A DNA stretch of 64,000 bases from Alkalihalobacillus pseudalcaliphilus (lineage in GTDB: Bacteria > Bacillota > Bacilli > Bacillales > Bacillaceae_D), in NCBI RefSeq assembly GCF_028610675.1, contig NZ_JAQQWS010000001.1, positions 868,001 through 932,000 on the forward strand, given 5' to 3'. This document shows, piece by piece, positions 34,024 to 42,518 of this stretch. Under the pieces are notes generated by a model that searched no databases, had not been told where the DNA came from, and saw nothing but the letters and a program-made list of their open reading frames with translations. Position 1 is the stretch's first letter. Each line of letters opens with the position of its first letter. Both the position numbers and the translations under genes were made by a program.

Positions 34024-34968
34024 ATGAATGTATTGAAAATTTCTCCCCGTGGATATTGTTATGGGGTTGTAGATGCGATGGTGCTAGCTCGACAGGCAGC
34101 ACAGAATTTAGATTTACCACGACCTATTTATATTTTAGGAATGATTGTACACAATCAGCATGTTACGGATGCTTTTGAGCAAGATGGAATCATTTCTTTA
34201 GACGGACCGAATCGACTAGAGATTATGCAACAAGTTGAGAAAGGAACCGTTATCTTTACCGCACATGGTGTTTCGCCGGAAGTTAGAAAGATAGCCCAAG
34301 AAAAAGGTTTAACTGTTGTGGATGCAACATGTCCTGATGTGACAAGAACACATGACTTAATTCGTGAAAAAACGAAAGAAGGCTACCATGTTCTTTATGT
34401 CGGCAAAAAGGGTCATCCTGAGCCAGAAGGAGCTATCGGTGTTGCTCCTGATGCCGTTCACCTTGTTGAATCCTTAGAAGATGTCGACGCACTTAACATT
34501 CAGTCTGAGAAATTAATTATTACCAATCAGACAACGATGAGTCAGTGGGATGTTTCAGACATTATGAAAAAAGCGATGAAGCGTTATCCTCACGCCCAAA
34601 TTCATAATGAAATTTGCATGGCAACACAAGTTAGACAAGAAGCCGTAGCTGAGCAAGCTAAAGAGTGTGACCTTGTCATTGTCGTTGGCGATCCGAAAAG
34701 TAATAACTCCAACCGTTTAGCACAAGTTTCAGAGCAAATCGCCGGCACTCGTGCTTATCGAATTGGGGATTTAAGCGAGTTAAAGGTTGAATGGTTAGAA
34801 GGCGTTGAAACAGTCGGTGTCACTTCTGGTGCCTCTACACCTACACCGATTACGCGTGAAGTTATTAAATATTTAGAAGCCTTTGATCCTGCTAATGAGG
34901 CTACTTGGCAAAATGAATCAACCATCAAGTTAGAAAAGATTTTACCTAAAGTACGTGTTAAGAAATAA
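34024..34968 (+). CDS. ispH: 4-hydroxy-3-methylbut-2-enyl diphosphate reductase
   Basis: Last enzyme of the MEP pathway, making IPP and DMAPP from HMBPP. About 314 residues. The three [4Fe-4S] cluster cysteines are in RGYCYGV, DATCPDV and EICMATQVRQ; substrate-binding HNQH, TAHGVSP, TNQTTMSQ and SNNSNRL are present. I use the ATG at 34024 with AGGAGG 6 nt upstream; the longer frame from 33991 starts before the ribosome site. Single-gene unit ending in a strong terminator; converges with yqfO. Confidence 0.97.
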   Translation: MNVLKISPRGYCYGVVDAMVLARQAAQNLDLPRPIYILGMIVHNQHVTDAFEQDGIISLDGPNRLEIMQQVEKGTVIFTAHGVSPEVRKIAQEKGLTVVDATCPDVTRTHDLIREKTKEGYHVLYVGKKGHPEPEGAIGVAPDAVHLVESLEDVDALNIQSEKLIITNQTTMSQWDVSDIMKKAMKRYPHAQIHNEICMATQVRQEAVAEQAKECDLVIVVGDPKSNNSNRLAQVSEQIAGTRAYRIGDLSELKVEWLEGVETVGVTSGASTPTPITREVIKYLEAFDPANEATWQNESTIKLEKILPKVRVKK

Positions 34969-34971
34969 AAA

Positions 34972-35005
34972 AGAGAAGCTGTGCCCCTCAGGGACCCAGC
35001 TTCTT
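34972..35005 (+). terminator. ispH/yqfO bidirectional terminator
   Basis: GAGAAGCTG...CAGCTTCTT stem with inner GTCCC pairing and T run. Confidence 0.85.
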
Positions 35006-35017
35006 ATTTTTGTGCCT

Positions 35018-36139
35018 TTACCTAAATTGAAATGGATCTGTCCTTTCTTTAGAGGCTATGACTTCCGTATCTACTTTTTGCTCATTCATGAATTGGTCAA
35101 ATACCTTTTTAACACCTTGAATCATCACTTTTTCAACATTATGGCCTGGATCTACGATCTTTAAGCCTTCCATCATCACATCATGAGCCATATGGTAATA
35201 AACATCTCCAGTCACTATAACATCAGCACCTTTAAATAAGGCTGTCTGTAAATATTTATTTCCGTCCCCTCCAAGAACAGCCACTTTTTTAACACGACCT
35301 TGTAAGTCACCTACCACTCGTGCTCCTTCTACATCAAATACTTGCTTCACATATTCAGTAAAAGCGGCTAAAGACATCTCTTCTTTCAATACACCCATTC
35401 TGCCTAATCCGATTTCTTTCCCCTTGTTTTTAAGAGGATATAAATCAAAAGCTGGTTCTTCATAAGGATGCGAGCGATAAATCGCTTGTATGACTTTTTT
35501 TGTCAGAGATGCCGGAAGAATCGTCTCAATCTTCACTTCAGATACACGTTCTAATTCATTGATACTGCCTATGTAAGGATTTGTACCTTGTTCAGGCTTA
35601 AATGTTCCTGTTCCGTTTGTATTGAATGTACAGTGACTATATGCCCCAATATGACCTGCTCCTGCATCTGAAAGGGCATTACGTACCTGGTCAGCATGAG
35701 ATTCCGGAACGAAGACAGCTACTTTTATTAGTTCGTGACTTTGTGTAGGTGCCAAAACCTCCAAATCCTTCAGTTGTAGGGCTTCTGCCATCATATCATT
35801 GACACCTCCCTCGGCGATGTCAAGGTTAGTGTGTGCAGCATAAATGGTTATGTCATGCTTGATTGCTTTTTCCACAATCCTTCCATGTGCTGTGTTAATA
35901 TCAATCTTTTTTAACGGTCTAAATAACAATGGATGATGGGCAAATATAAAATCAACGTTCTCAGCTATCGCCTCATCCATGACATTCTCTAATACATCAA
36001 GGGTAACCATTACCTTTTTAATTCGTTTGTTTAATGTACCAATCATTAAGCCGTTTTTGTCACCCTCAACAGCGATCGACTTCGGAGCCCATTGTTCAAA
36101 TAATTGCACAAGATGTGCGGCATGTATATATGTAGCCAT
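35018..36139 (-). CDS. yqfO: Nif3-like dinuclear metal centre protein (YqfO)
   Basis: A 373-residue protein. It has the two halves of the Nif3/DUF34 metal site (FIFAHHPLLFRP near 65-75, YAAHTNLDIAEGGVND near 98-113, and GGDGNK.. DVIVTGDVYYHMAHD near 300-330) and the PII-like domain inserted between them that typifies the B. subtilis YqfO group. It is thought to be a metal-dependent hydrolase or GTP cyclohydrolase I type 2-like; exact activity unproven. AGGAGG precedes the ATG, which overlaps the trmK stop by 1 nt (TGATG), so both are co-translated. Confidence 0.93.
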   Translation of the reverse strand: MATYIHAAHLVQLFEQWAPKSIAVEGDKNGLMIGTLNKRIKKVMVTLDVLENVMDEAIAENVDFIFAHHPLLFRPLKKIDINTAHGRIVEKAIKHDITIYAAHTNLDIAEGGVNDMMAEALQLKDLEVLAPTQSHELIKVAVFVPESHADQVRNALSDAGAGHIGAYSHCTFNTNGTGTFKPEQGTNPYIGSINELERVSEVKIETILPASLTKKVIQAIYRSHPYEEPAFDLYPLKNKGKEIGLGRMGVLKEEMSLAAFTEYVKQVFDVEGARVVGDLQGRVKKVAVLGGDGNKYLQTALFKGADVIVTGDVYYHMAHDVMMEGLKIVDPGHNVEKVMIQGVKKVFDQFMNEQKVDTEVIASKERTDPFQFR

Positions 36140-36843
36140 CAGATTACCTCCTGTACCATTTGAATCTTTTTCTTTAACTCGGCTTTCTTTTTCTGATTAT
36201 CTTCACTCTCATTTGCTTGTTCTAACCGATGTAAAATTTGTGTCCAGTGCTTTTGCTCATTGGTCCACTTTTTAATAAATGTTAAAGAAGCTTCTTTCAT
36301 TAAGAATGGCCCAAGTAATAGCTTCGCATCACGATTTTCGTCATAAATAAGGTCATGTCCTTTTTCAGCCACTAGCACTTCATAGATCTTTTCGTCTTCT
36401 TCTATGATTACTTCATCGATAAGAGACCAGTGATTCGCTAATAACCAATCACGAATAAATATAGCCCCTACATTCGGTTGTAAAATCAATCTTTTTACAT
36501 GCCCTAGCTTACCTTTGCCCTCTTCTAAGATTGACGTGATTAAAGCACCTCCCATTCCAGCGATTGTAATAACATCAACCTGATCAGAATCTTCAATAAC
36601 AGCTAGTCCGCTTCCTTTGCGTACTTGAATTCTATTAGATAGTCCTAAGCGCTCTATTTGTTTCTTTGCACTTTGATAAGGTCCCTCATTTATCTCACCT
36701 GCAATCGCCAAAAGCGTAGTATCCCTGACTGTTAAATAGCTCGGTAAATAAGCATGATCGGAGCCTATATCGGCAACCTTTGTGCTTTTTGGGACAAATT
36801 GCGCCACTTTTAGTAAACGTTCAGATAATTTATATTCATTCAT
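36139..36843 (-). CDS. trmK: tRNA (adenine(22)-N1)-methyltransferase TrmK
   Basis: A 234-residue SAM-dependent methyltransferase that makes m1A22 in tRNA. Rossmann motifs: VADIGSDHAYLPSYL (SAM loop), GEINEGP and ITIAGMGGALI. The helical C-terminus (180-234) binds tRNA. It matches the length and layout of B. subtilis YqfN/TrmK. Together with yqfO it forms a two-gene unit; the short gap to cccA contains a terminator at 36919. Confidence 0.94.
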   Translation of the reverse strand: MNEYKLSERLLKVAQFVPKSTKVADIGSDHAYLPSYLTVRDTTLLAIAGEINEGPYQSAKKQIERLGLSNRIQVRKGSGLAVIEDSDQVDVITIAGMGGALITSILEEGKGKLGHVKRLILQPNVGAIFIRDWLLANHWSLIDEVIIEEDEKIYEVLVAEKGHDLIYDENRDAKLLLGPFLMKEASLTFIKKWTNEQKHWTQILHRLEQANESEDNQKKKAELKKKIQMVQEVI

Positions 36844-36918
36844 TTTCTAACCTACTCTTTCATTAAAGTCTCTTCTCATTTTACCGACTCTCCTAATTTC
36901 AAGCAAGAAAAAGCAAAA

Positions 36919-36951
36919 AAAAACGAGAGTTATCAACACTCTCGTTTTTTC
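36919..36951. terminator. cccA terminator
   Basis: AAAACGAGAGT/ACTCTCGTTTT stem with long A and T flanks; ends cccA on the minus strand. Confidence 0.9.
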
Positions 36952-36953
36952 CA

Positions 36954-37328
36954 TTATTCGTTTAAGGTCATAATATATTGGGCAATAGCGTCCGCTTCTA
37001 CTTCATTATCTGTCATAGATGGCATTGCACCTTGTCCATTTAAAATAACATCAACTACTTCATCATGTGTCAAATCTAGGTTTGTTAAATCAGGATTTGA
37101 ACCAGCTCCTGATAAGTCACCACCGTGACAGCCGATACAGCTTTGTTGAGCCATTTCTTCTCCAGCAGCTACTGGATCATCAAATTCAGTTACTTCTTCT
37201 CCACCATTACCATCTTCGTCTTCTTGCATTGCATCACGTTGATTTAAACCAACGAATGAAAGCACTGTGATCAATAAGAGACCAACAATCGCAATAACCG
37301 CGAATGGAATTAAAGGTCTTCCTCTCAT
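36954..37328 (-). CDS. cccA: Cytochrome c-550 (CccA)
   Basis: A 124-residue membrane-anchored c-type cytochrome facing the outside. The N-terminal anchor (about 6-25) is followed by an acidic linker (EDEDGNGGEEVTEFDD), a heme-binding CIGCH near 70 and a methionine ligand in AMPSMTDNE. It passes electrons in respiration. GGAGGG lies 7 nt before the ATG at 37328; the frame from 37349 begins before the ribosome site. Adjacent to sigA as in B. subtilis. Confidence 0.95.
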   Translation of the reverse strand: MRGRPLIPFAVIAIVGLLLITVLSFVGLNQRDAMQEDEDGNGGEEVTEFDDPVAAGEEMAQQSCIGCHGGDLSGAGSNPDLTNLDLTHDEVVDVILNGQGAMPSMTDNEVEADAIAQYIMTLNE

Positions 37329-37789
37329 GTTGTCACCCTCCTTTGCCAATAAACATCATTCATAATTTTGACATCTTATGTAGATTGCCAAGAAATACCC
37401 CTCTTATTGTACTTGAAAAAAGCATTAAAGAAAAGCCATTCGTTATTATTTGCGTTTTTTGTCAATCTTTTTAAAAATAGAATATTGACAATTATTTATA
37501 GCATACCCTAATTTTCATCGAAAATACTACTAGTTGCTTTGCTCGGGCTTCCTAGCTCTTTTTTAGAGACTCATCTCCACTCCAGCTAGCATTTGCCATT
37601 CAATTGCCTTTCTATTCTGCTTAATTCTTTCGAGGTGCTTTGCTTGATTTCAAGTTTTTTTGCTTTGAATTTGCTTAACTTGCTCTGATTAAATCAGAAT
37701 TTTTTGTTAAATTATTAAAAATTCTTCTAGATTAATTTGCATTAGTAAAGAATTAACAGTAAAATAAATGGAAAGAGGAACGGAATATC
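37329..37789. other. AT-rich intergenic region cccA-sigA
   Basis: It carries a TTGACAAT inverted pair (37460-37500) that could hold the cccA promoter. No gene or repeat-family core is seen. Confidence 0.4.
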
Positions 37790-37820
37790 AAAAAAAAGAC
37801 CTTCTCATAAGAGAAAGTCC
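37790..37820 (-). terminator. sigA operon terminator
   Basis: GACTTTCTC...GAGAAGGTC stem followed by eight T on the minus strand. Confidence 0.88.
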
Positions 37821-37827
37821 TGTTTGA

Positions 37828-38946
37828 TTATTCTAGGAAATCTTTTAAACGCTTGCTTCGGCTTGGGTGACGTAGTTTTCTCAGAGCCTTTGCTTCAATT
37901 TGGCGGATACGCTCTCTCGTTACACCAAATACTTTTCCGACTTCTTCTAACGTACGAGTACGGCCGTCATCTAATCCAAAACGAAGACGTAATACGTTTT
38001 CTTCACGGTCGGTTAGTGTATCTAATACATCTTCAAGCTGTTCCTTTAATAACTCATAAGCAGCTGCATCAGATGGAGCTAAAGCATCTTGGTCTTCAAT
38101 GAAATCACCTAAATGAGAGTCATCTTCTTCTCCAATTGGTGTTTCAAGCGAAACGGGTTCTTGAGCAATTTTTAATATCTCTCGTACCTTTTCTGGTGTT
38201 AATTCCATTTCTTCAGCAACTTCTTCAGGAGTTGGTTCACGACCAAAATCTTGTAAAAGTTGACGCTGAACACGGATTAACTTATTAATTGTTTCAACCA
38301 TATGAACGGGTATACGAATAGTACGGGCTTGGTCAGCAATAGCACGTGTGATGGCCTGACGAATCCACCACGTTGCATACGTACTGAATTTGAAACCTTT
38401 ATCATAGTCGAATTTCTCTACAGCTTTAATTAAACCCATATTTCCCTCTTGAATGAGGTCTAGGAATAACATACCACGGCCAACATATCTTTTGGCGATG
38501 GATACAACAAGACGTAGATTTGCTTCTGCAAGACGTTTCTTCGCTTCTTCATCACCTTGCTCGATACGTTTAGCAAGCTCTATCTCTTCATCAGCAGATA
38601 ATAGTGGTACACGACCAATTTCCTTCAAATACATACGAACTGGATCATTTATTTTAATTCCAGGTGGCACGCTTAAGTCATTAAGGTCAAACTCTTCATC
38701 TTCTTTAGCAACCTGTTGAATGGAAGGTCCATCTTCACCTTCATTAATAATTTCAACGCCTTGCTCTCCAAGGTATTCAAAAAATTCATCCATTTGGTCA
38801 GAATCCTGGTCAAAGCTAGCTAACTTATCTGTAATTTCTACATAATTAAGCGAACCTCTCTTTTTCCCTAGCTCCACCAATTGTTCTTTCACTTGATCGA
38901 TCGACAACTCACCCTCCGCTAACGGACGTAATGGTTTATCTGCCAT
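37828..38946 (-). CDS. sigA: RNA polymerase primary sigma factor SigA
   Basis: A 372-residue primary sigma-70 factor. Region 1.1 (MADKPLRPLAE... EYLGEQGVEI), 1.2 (DPVRMYLKEIGRVPLL), 2 (GNMGLIKAVEKFDYDKGFKFSTYATWWIRQAI, recognises -10), 3 and 4 (EEVGKVFGVTRERIRQIEAKALRKLRHP, recognises -35) are all complete. GGAGGGG precedes the ATG at 38946. It is 40 nt after dnaG and ends the yqxD-dnaG-sigA macromolecular-synthesis operon. B. subtilis SigA is 371 residues. Confidence 0.98.
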   Translation of the reverse strand: MADKPLRPLAEGELSIDQVKEQLVELGKKRGSLNYVEITDKLASFDQDSDQMDEFFEYLGEQGVEIINEGEDGPSIQQVAKEDEEFDLNDLSVPPGIKINDPVRMYLKEIGRVPLLSADEEIELAKRIEQGDEEAKKRLAEANLRLVVSIAKRYVGRGMLFLDLIQEGNMGLIKAVEKFDYDKGFKFSTYATWWIRQAITRAIADQARTIRIPVHMVETINKLIRVQRQLLQDFGREPTPEEVAEEMELTPEKVREILKIAQEPVSLETPIGEEDDSHLGDFIEDQDALAPSDAAAYELLKEQLEDVLDTLTDREENVLRLRFGLDDGRTRTLEEVGKVFGVTRERIRQIEAKALRKLRHPSRSKRLKDFLE

Positions 38947-38986
38947 TCGATCCCCTCCTTCCATTGTTCAAAACGATGCTTCTTTT

Positions 38987-40804
38987 TTAAGATGAAGATT
39001 GTAGCTCTCTTTTCATCTTAATAATTTCCATTTGTAGTTTTGCAAAAACTAGTGGGTCTTGTTCATGTTTTAGTTCTAGTTGCTTTTTATGAATCTCTAC
39101 CCATTTTGGATAGTTTTCAATCTGTTTAATATAATCTTCAATTACTTGTTCTGAACAATCTTCATCGATTTTTAGCATCGCTATTTCGGATGCAAGTCGT
39201 TGAATTCGTCCATCACTTATCTTTTGAATAAATGCACCTGGGTTTGGTTCAAGTCCTTCACCATAAAAAGCATATAGATAAGCAGCAATCGCGTGGTGTT
39301 CATCTACATTAAAGTGCCCACCAATTCGCTCTTGTACTTTTTCTGCAATCTCTTCATTTCTAATCATATGAGAAAGTAATAGGCGTTCGGCATTATGATA
39401 AGCAGGGAATAGTTTCTTTTGCTCAAAGTTTCTTTTCTCTAACTTAACACCTTGCTCAGTCTTCGCATGGACTGGAGTCGTTTGTTTTTTGCCTTCACGG
39501 TAAAGACGATATTGTTCTTGCTTAAGAGCATCTAATGATAAAGAAAACTCTTCTGCCACTTGCCTTAAATAATGATCGCGTTCAATTGCACGTGGGAGGT
39601 TCGCAATTTCTGATAAAACCAAATCGATATATTGCAATCGTTCGGACTCATCCTGTAAATTCCGACCTTTTCGTAGATAGTGCATTTTAAATGCCATTAC
39701 TGTTAAGCTTGCCCCTAATACGTCATTTTTAAAGCGTTCAGCTCCAAATTTTTTGATGTAGTCATCGGGATCTAAACCATTTGGCATTAAAGCGACTTTT
39801 ACGTTACATCCAACTTCTTCTAGGATTTGAGACGCTTTGAAAGCCGCTTCAATTCCAGCTTTATCTGAATCATAACAAATGGTCACCATTTCAGCATTTC
39901 GTCTTATACGTTTTGCTTGTTCCTGCGATAAGGCTGTTCCAAGCGTAGCAATCGAGTGTTGAATACCGGCCCCCCATGCCGCGATTACATCGACGGCTCC
40001 TTCAAAAAGGATCGCAGTATTCGATTTTCTAATCTCACTTCTAGCTAGATGAAATGCATATAGTGTCTGACCCTTATGGAATATAGGAGTCTCTGGGCTA
40101 TTGAGATATTTGGGCTTATCCTCACCTAAACTTCTTCCATTAAAGCCAACGACCTTCCCTTGAGCATTCCATATTGGAAACATTAATCGATTTCGGAACC
40201 GGTCATAATAATCTCCACTTGATTCTTGTGTACCTAACAATCCACCTATGACCATTTGGTTAAGAGCAAGGTTTCGCTTGTTAAAAACGGTCACTAATGT
40301 ATCCCAGCGGTCAGGCACAACGCCAATCTGAAAATGCTCAATTTGCTCTTTCGTAAAACCTCGAATATCTGTGGCGTATTCTAACCCCTTTTTCCCTTCT
40401 TTAGTGAGCAGTAATATGTGATGATACAATTTAGCTGCTAGCTCATGTCCATCAAGCATAACCTGATAAGGCTGATTCTTAACCACATCTGTTGACTGAA
40501 CATTTTCTGGGAGCTCAATTCTAGAACGCTCTGCTAATTTTTGTACAGTCTCTAAAAAGGAATAATTCTCATGGTTCATTAAGAAAGAGAAAACATTTCC
40601 ACTAGCCCCACATCCGAAGCAATGGTATAGCTGTTTGTCTGGAGAAACCGAAAAAGATGGTGTATTCTCTCCATGAAAAGGGCAAAGTCCTGTGTATTGC
40701 TTCCCTTGCTTCTTCAATTGAACAAAATCACTAATGACCTCAACTATATCCGAGCTTTGTCGAATTTGCTCGACGACCTCTTCAGGAATTCGACCATTGA
40801 CCAT
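38987..40804 (-). CDS. dnaG: DNA primase DnaG
   Basis: About 605 residues. It makes RNA primers at the replication fork. The N-terminal zinc domain has CPFH (about 40) and CFGCGASG (about 61-65); the TOPRIM domain has LFEGAVDVIA and CYDSDKAG; the C-terminal helical part (440-600) binds DnaB/DnaC helicase. The ATG at 40804 (MVNGRIPEE) follows GGTGATG. Middle gene of the yqxD-dnaG-sigA operon. Confidence 0.97.
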   Translation of the reverse strand: MVNGRIPEEVVEQIRQSSDIVEVISDFVQLKKQGKQYTGLCPFHGENTPSFSVSPDKQLYHCFGCGASGNVFSFLMNHENYSFLETVQKLAERSRIELPENVQSTDVVKNQPYQVMLDGHELAAKLYHHILLLTKEGKKGLEYATDIRGFTKEQIEHFQIGVVPDRWDTLVTVFNKRNLALNQMVIGGLLGTQESSGDYYDRFRNRLMFPIWNAQGKVVGFNGRSLGEDKPKYLNSPETPIFHKGQTLYAFHLARSEIRKSNTAILFEGAVDVIAAWGAGIQHSIATLGTALSQEQAKRIRRNAEMVTICYDSDKAGIEAAFKASQILEEVGCNVKVALMPNGLDPDDYIKKFGAERFKNDVLGASLTVMAFKMHYLRKGRNLQDESERLQYIDLVLSEIANLPRAIERDHYLRQVAEEFSLSLDALKQEQYRLYREGKKQTTPVHAKTEQGVKLEKRNFEQKKLFPAYHNAERLLLSHMIRNEEIAEKVQERIGGHFNVDEHHAIAAYLYAFYGEGLEPNPGAFIQKISDGRIQRLASEIAMLKIDEDCSEQVIEDYIKQIENYPKWVEIHKKQLELKHEQDPLVFAKLQMEIIKMKRELQSSS

Positions 40805-40829
40805 CGTCATCACCAATTCATTGTAAGTC

Positions 40830-41312
40830 TTATATTTTTTCGCTATTTTCTTTTATATTCCTGCTATTTTTTATGATTTTCTCTAAGGAATACGTGAAAT
40901 TTTGTCGATCCGCCTTCGTAAAGGCTTTAGGGCCTTTTGTCCTACCTCCCATTCTTCGTACTTTTTGAGAAAAAAAACGGTAATCTAAAAGCTGCTGAAT
41001 CATTTCCTCTTTAAATTCATAGCCTTTAGGAGATAAAGCAAAAACTCCTTTTGCTAAAAGTAACGAGGCTAATGCGTGGTCTTGAGTTACACAAATATCA
41101 CCTATATGGATGTGGTTAATAATGTATAAATCTACCGCCTCCTTGTCAGCGTCCACGGTTACCTTTTTCACAAAAGATGGTAGGGTGAGCTCATGTGCAT
41201 AAGAGGACACAAAAACAACAGGTATATCCAGCTTTTCCGCTACTCTTATCACTTCATTTTTAACGGGACATGAATCGGCATCAACATAAATGTGCTTGTC
41301 GAAATTCTCCAT
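40830..41312 (-). CDS. yqxD: UPF0178 protein YqxD/YaiI family
   Basis: About 160 residues of the YaiI/YqxD family: IYVDADSCPVK at the start, then VTVDADKEAVDLYIINH, VTQDHALASLLL and the C-terminal GGRTKGPKAFTKADRQNF. It may be a PIN-like nuclease fold; function unproven. The start is unclear: the first in-frame ATG (41312) is 17 nt from GAAGGAG, longer than usual, and an out-of-frame ATG directly follows that site. First gene of the dnaG-sigA operon, as in B. subtilis. The gap to yqfL is about 190 nt. Confidence 0.85.
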   Translation of the reverse strand: MENFDKHIYVDADSCPVKNEVIRVAEKLDIPVVFVSSYAHELTLPSFVKKVTVDADKEAVDLYIINHIHIGDICVTQDHALASLLLAKGVFALSPKGYEFKEEMIQQLLDYRFFSQKVRRMGGRTKGPKAFTKADRQNFTYSLEKIIKNSRNIKENSEKI

Positions 41313-41610
41313 AATAAATAATTCAACATCTCCTTCGTTTTTCCTGCTATTCCGAAAAAGAATTACGTTGATTTTTGTCGAAGGTCTAGTACTTCTACAT
41401 GAACAGTAAAAATAAACGGTCAAATCCGTATTTCTTTTACTATCATTACCAAAAATTTGATAAAAAACCTTGACTTTTTAAATTTATTTGTTCTTTTCGA
41501 AAATATTCCTGATTATTGTCATAAAAAAATAGCAACACAATTTCTTATTATACGCATAAATTGTAGAAAAGACTAGTAAAAAGTATTAACTTATCAGACA
41601 TCTGGAATTA

Positions 41611-42438
41611 TTAACTATATCGTCTCTTTTGAAACATACTATATATTTGATTAGCAGTTTCTTCTACGGCCTTATTGGAGACGTCAATAACTGGACATCC
41701 AATCCGTTCCATAATTTTTTCTGCATACTTCAGCTCTTCTTTTATTCGATCGATATTAGCATACGCCGCTTCTGCTTGTAAACCAAGAGCCTTTAATCTC
41801 TCTGCTCTAATGTCTATGAGCTTTTCTGGACTAATAGTAAGCCCGATGCATTTACTAGCGGACACTTTAAATAGTTCATCCGGCGGTTTCACTTCTGGAA
41901 CTAACGGGACGTTGGCCACTTTTAAACGCTTATGAGCCAAATATTGAGATAACGGTGTTTTCGAAGTTCTTGAAACCCCTACTAAAACAATGTCTGCTCT
42001 GACTACCCCTCTTGCATCACGACCGTCATCATATTTAACAGCAAACTCGATCGCTTCAACTTTTCGGAAATAGTCTTCATCTAGTCGATAAATAAGGCCA
42101 GGTTCATATCTTGGCTTCGTCTTCACAAGATGACTAATTTGACTAAGCATAGGACCAATGATATCTACCGTTTCGACCCCGACCTTCTGTGCTTCATCAA
42201 GTAAATATGTTTTAATTTCTGGCACGACTAACGTAAAGGCAATCAACGCATCGGCATCAGCTGCCAATCGTACAATTTCTGCAATGGTTTGTTTATCTTC
42301 CACATAAGGGACTCTTCTTAATTCTAAACCAGCATCACGGAATTGACTTGCCGCTGCTTTAACAACTAGTTCAGCCGTTTCCCCTACGGAGTCAGAGACA
42401 ATATAAACGACAGATTGTTTCTTTCCCTTCTCGGTCAT
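41611..42438 (-). CDS. yqfL: PPDK regulatory protein (kinase/pyrophosphorylase)
   Basis: A 275-residue DUF299 protein. This family controls pyruvate phosphate dikinase by ADP-dependent phosphorylation and phosphate-dependent dephosphorylation. P-loop-like GVSRTSKTP (about 153-161), VYIVSDSVGETAE at the N-terminus and the C-terminal CPVIDVSNKAVEETA are typical. In B. subtilis ccpN precedes yqfL, but here it follows glyS directly with a terminator in between and no CcpN-like gene. Whether a PPDK gene is present cannot be seen from this window. Confidence 0.92.
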   Translation of the reverse strand: MTEKGKKQSVVYIVSDSVGETAELVVKAAASQFRDAGLELRRVPYVEDKQTIAEIVRLAADADALIAFTLVVPEIKTYLLDEAQKVGVETVDIIGPMLSQISHLVKTKPRYEPGLIYRLDEDYFRKVEAIEFAVKYDDGRDARGVVRADIVLVGVSRTSKTPLSQYLAHKRLKVANVPLVPEVKPPDELFKVSASKCIGLTISPEKLIDIRAERLKALGLQAEAAYANIDRIKEELKYAEKIMERIGCPVIDVSNKAVEETANQIYSMFQKRRYS

Positions 42439-42473
42439 GATTTCACCACCATCATTGGAATAATTACAAAAGA

Positions 42474-42507
42474 GAACAGAAAGGTTTGCACAAACTCCTT
42501 TCTGTTC
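42474..42507 (-). terminator. glyQS terminator
   Basis: GAACAGAAAGG/CCTTTCTGTTC stem followed by TCTTTT on the minus strand; ends glyS before yqfL. Confidence 0.8.
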
Positions 42508-42518
42508 AGAAAAAAACT

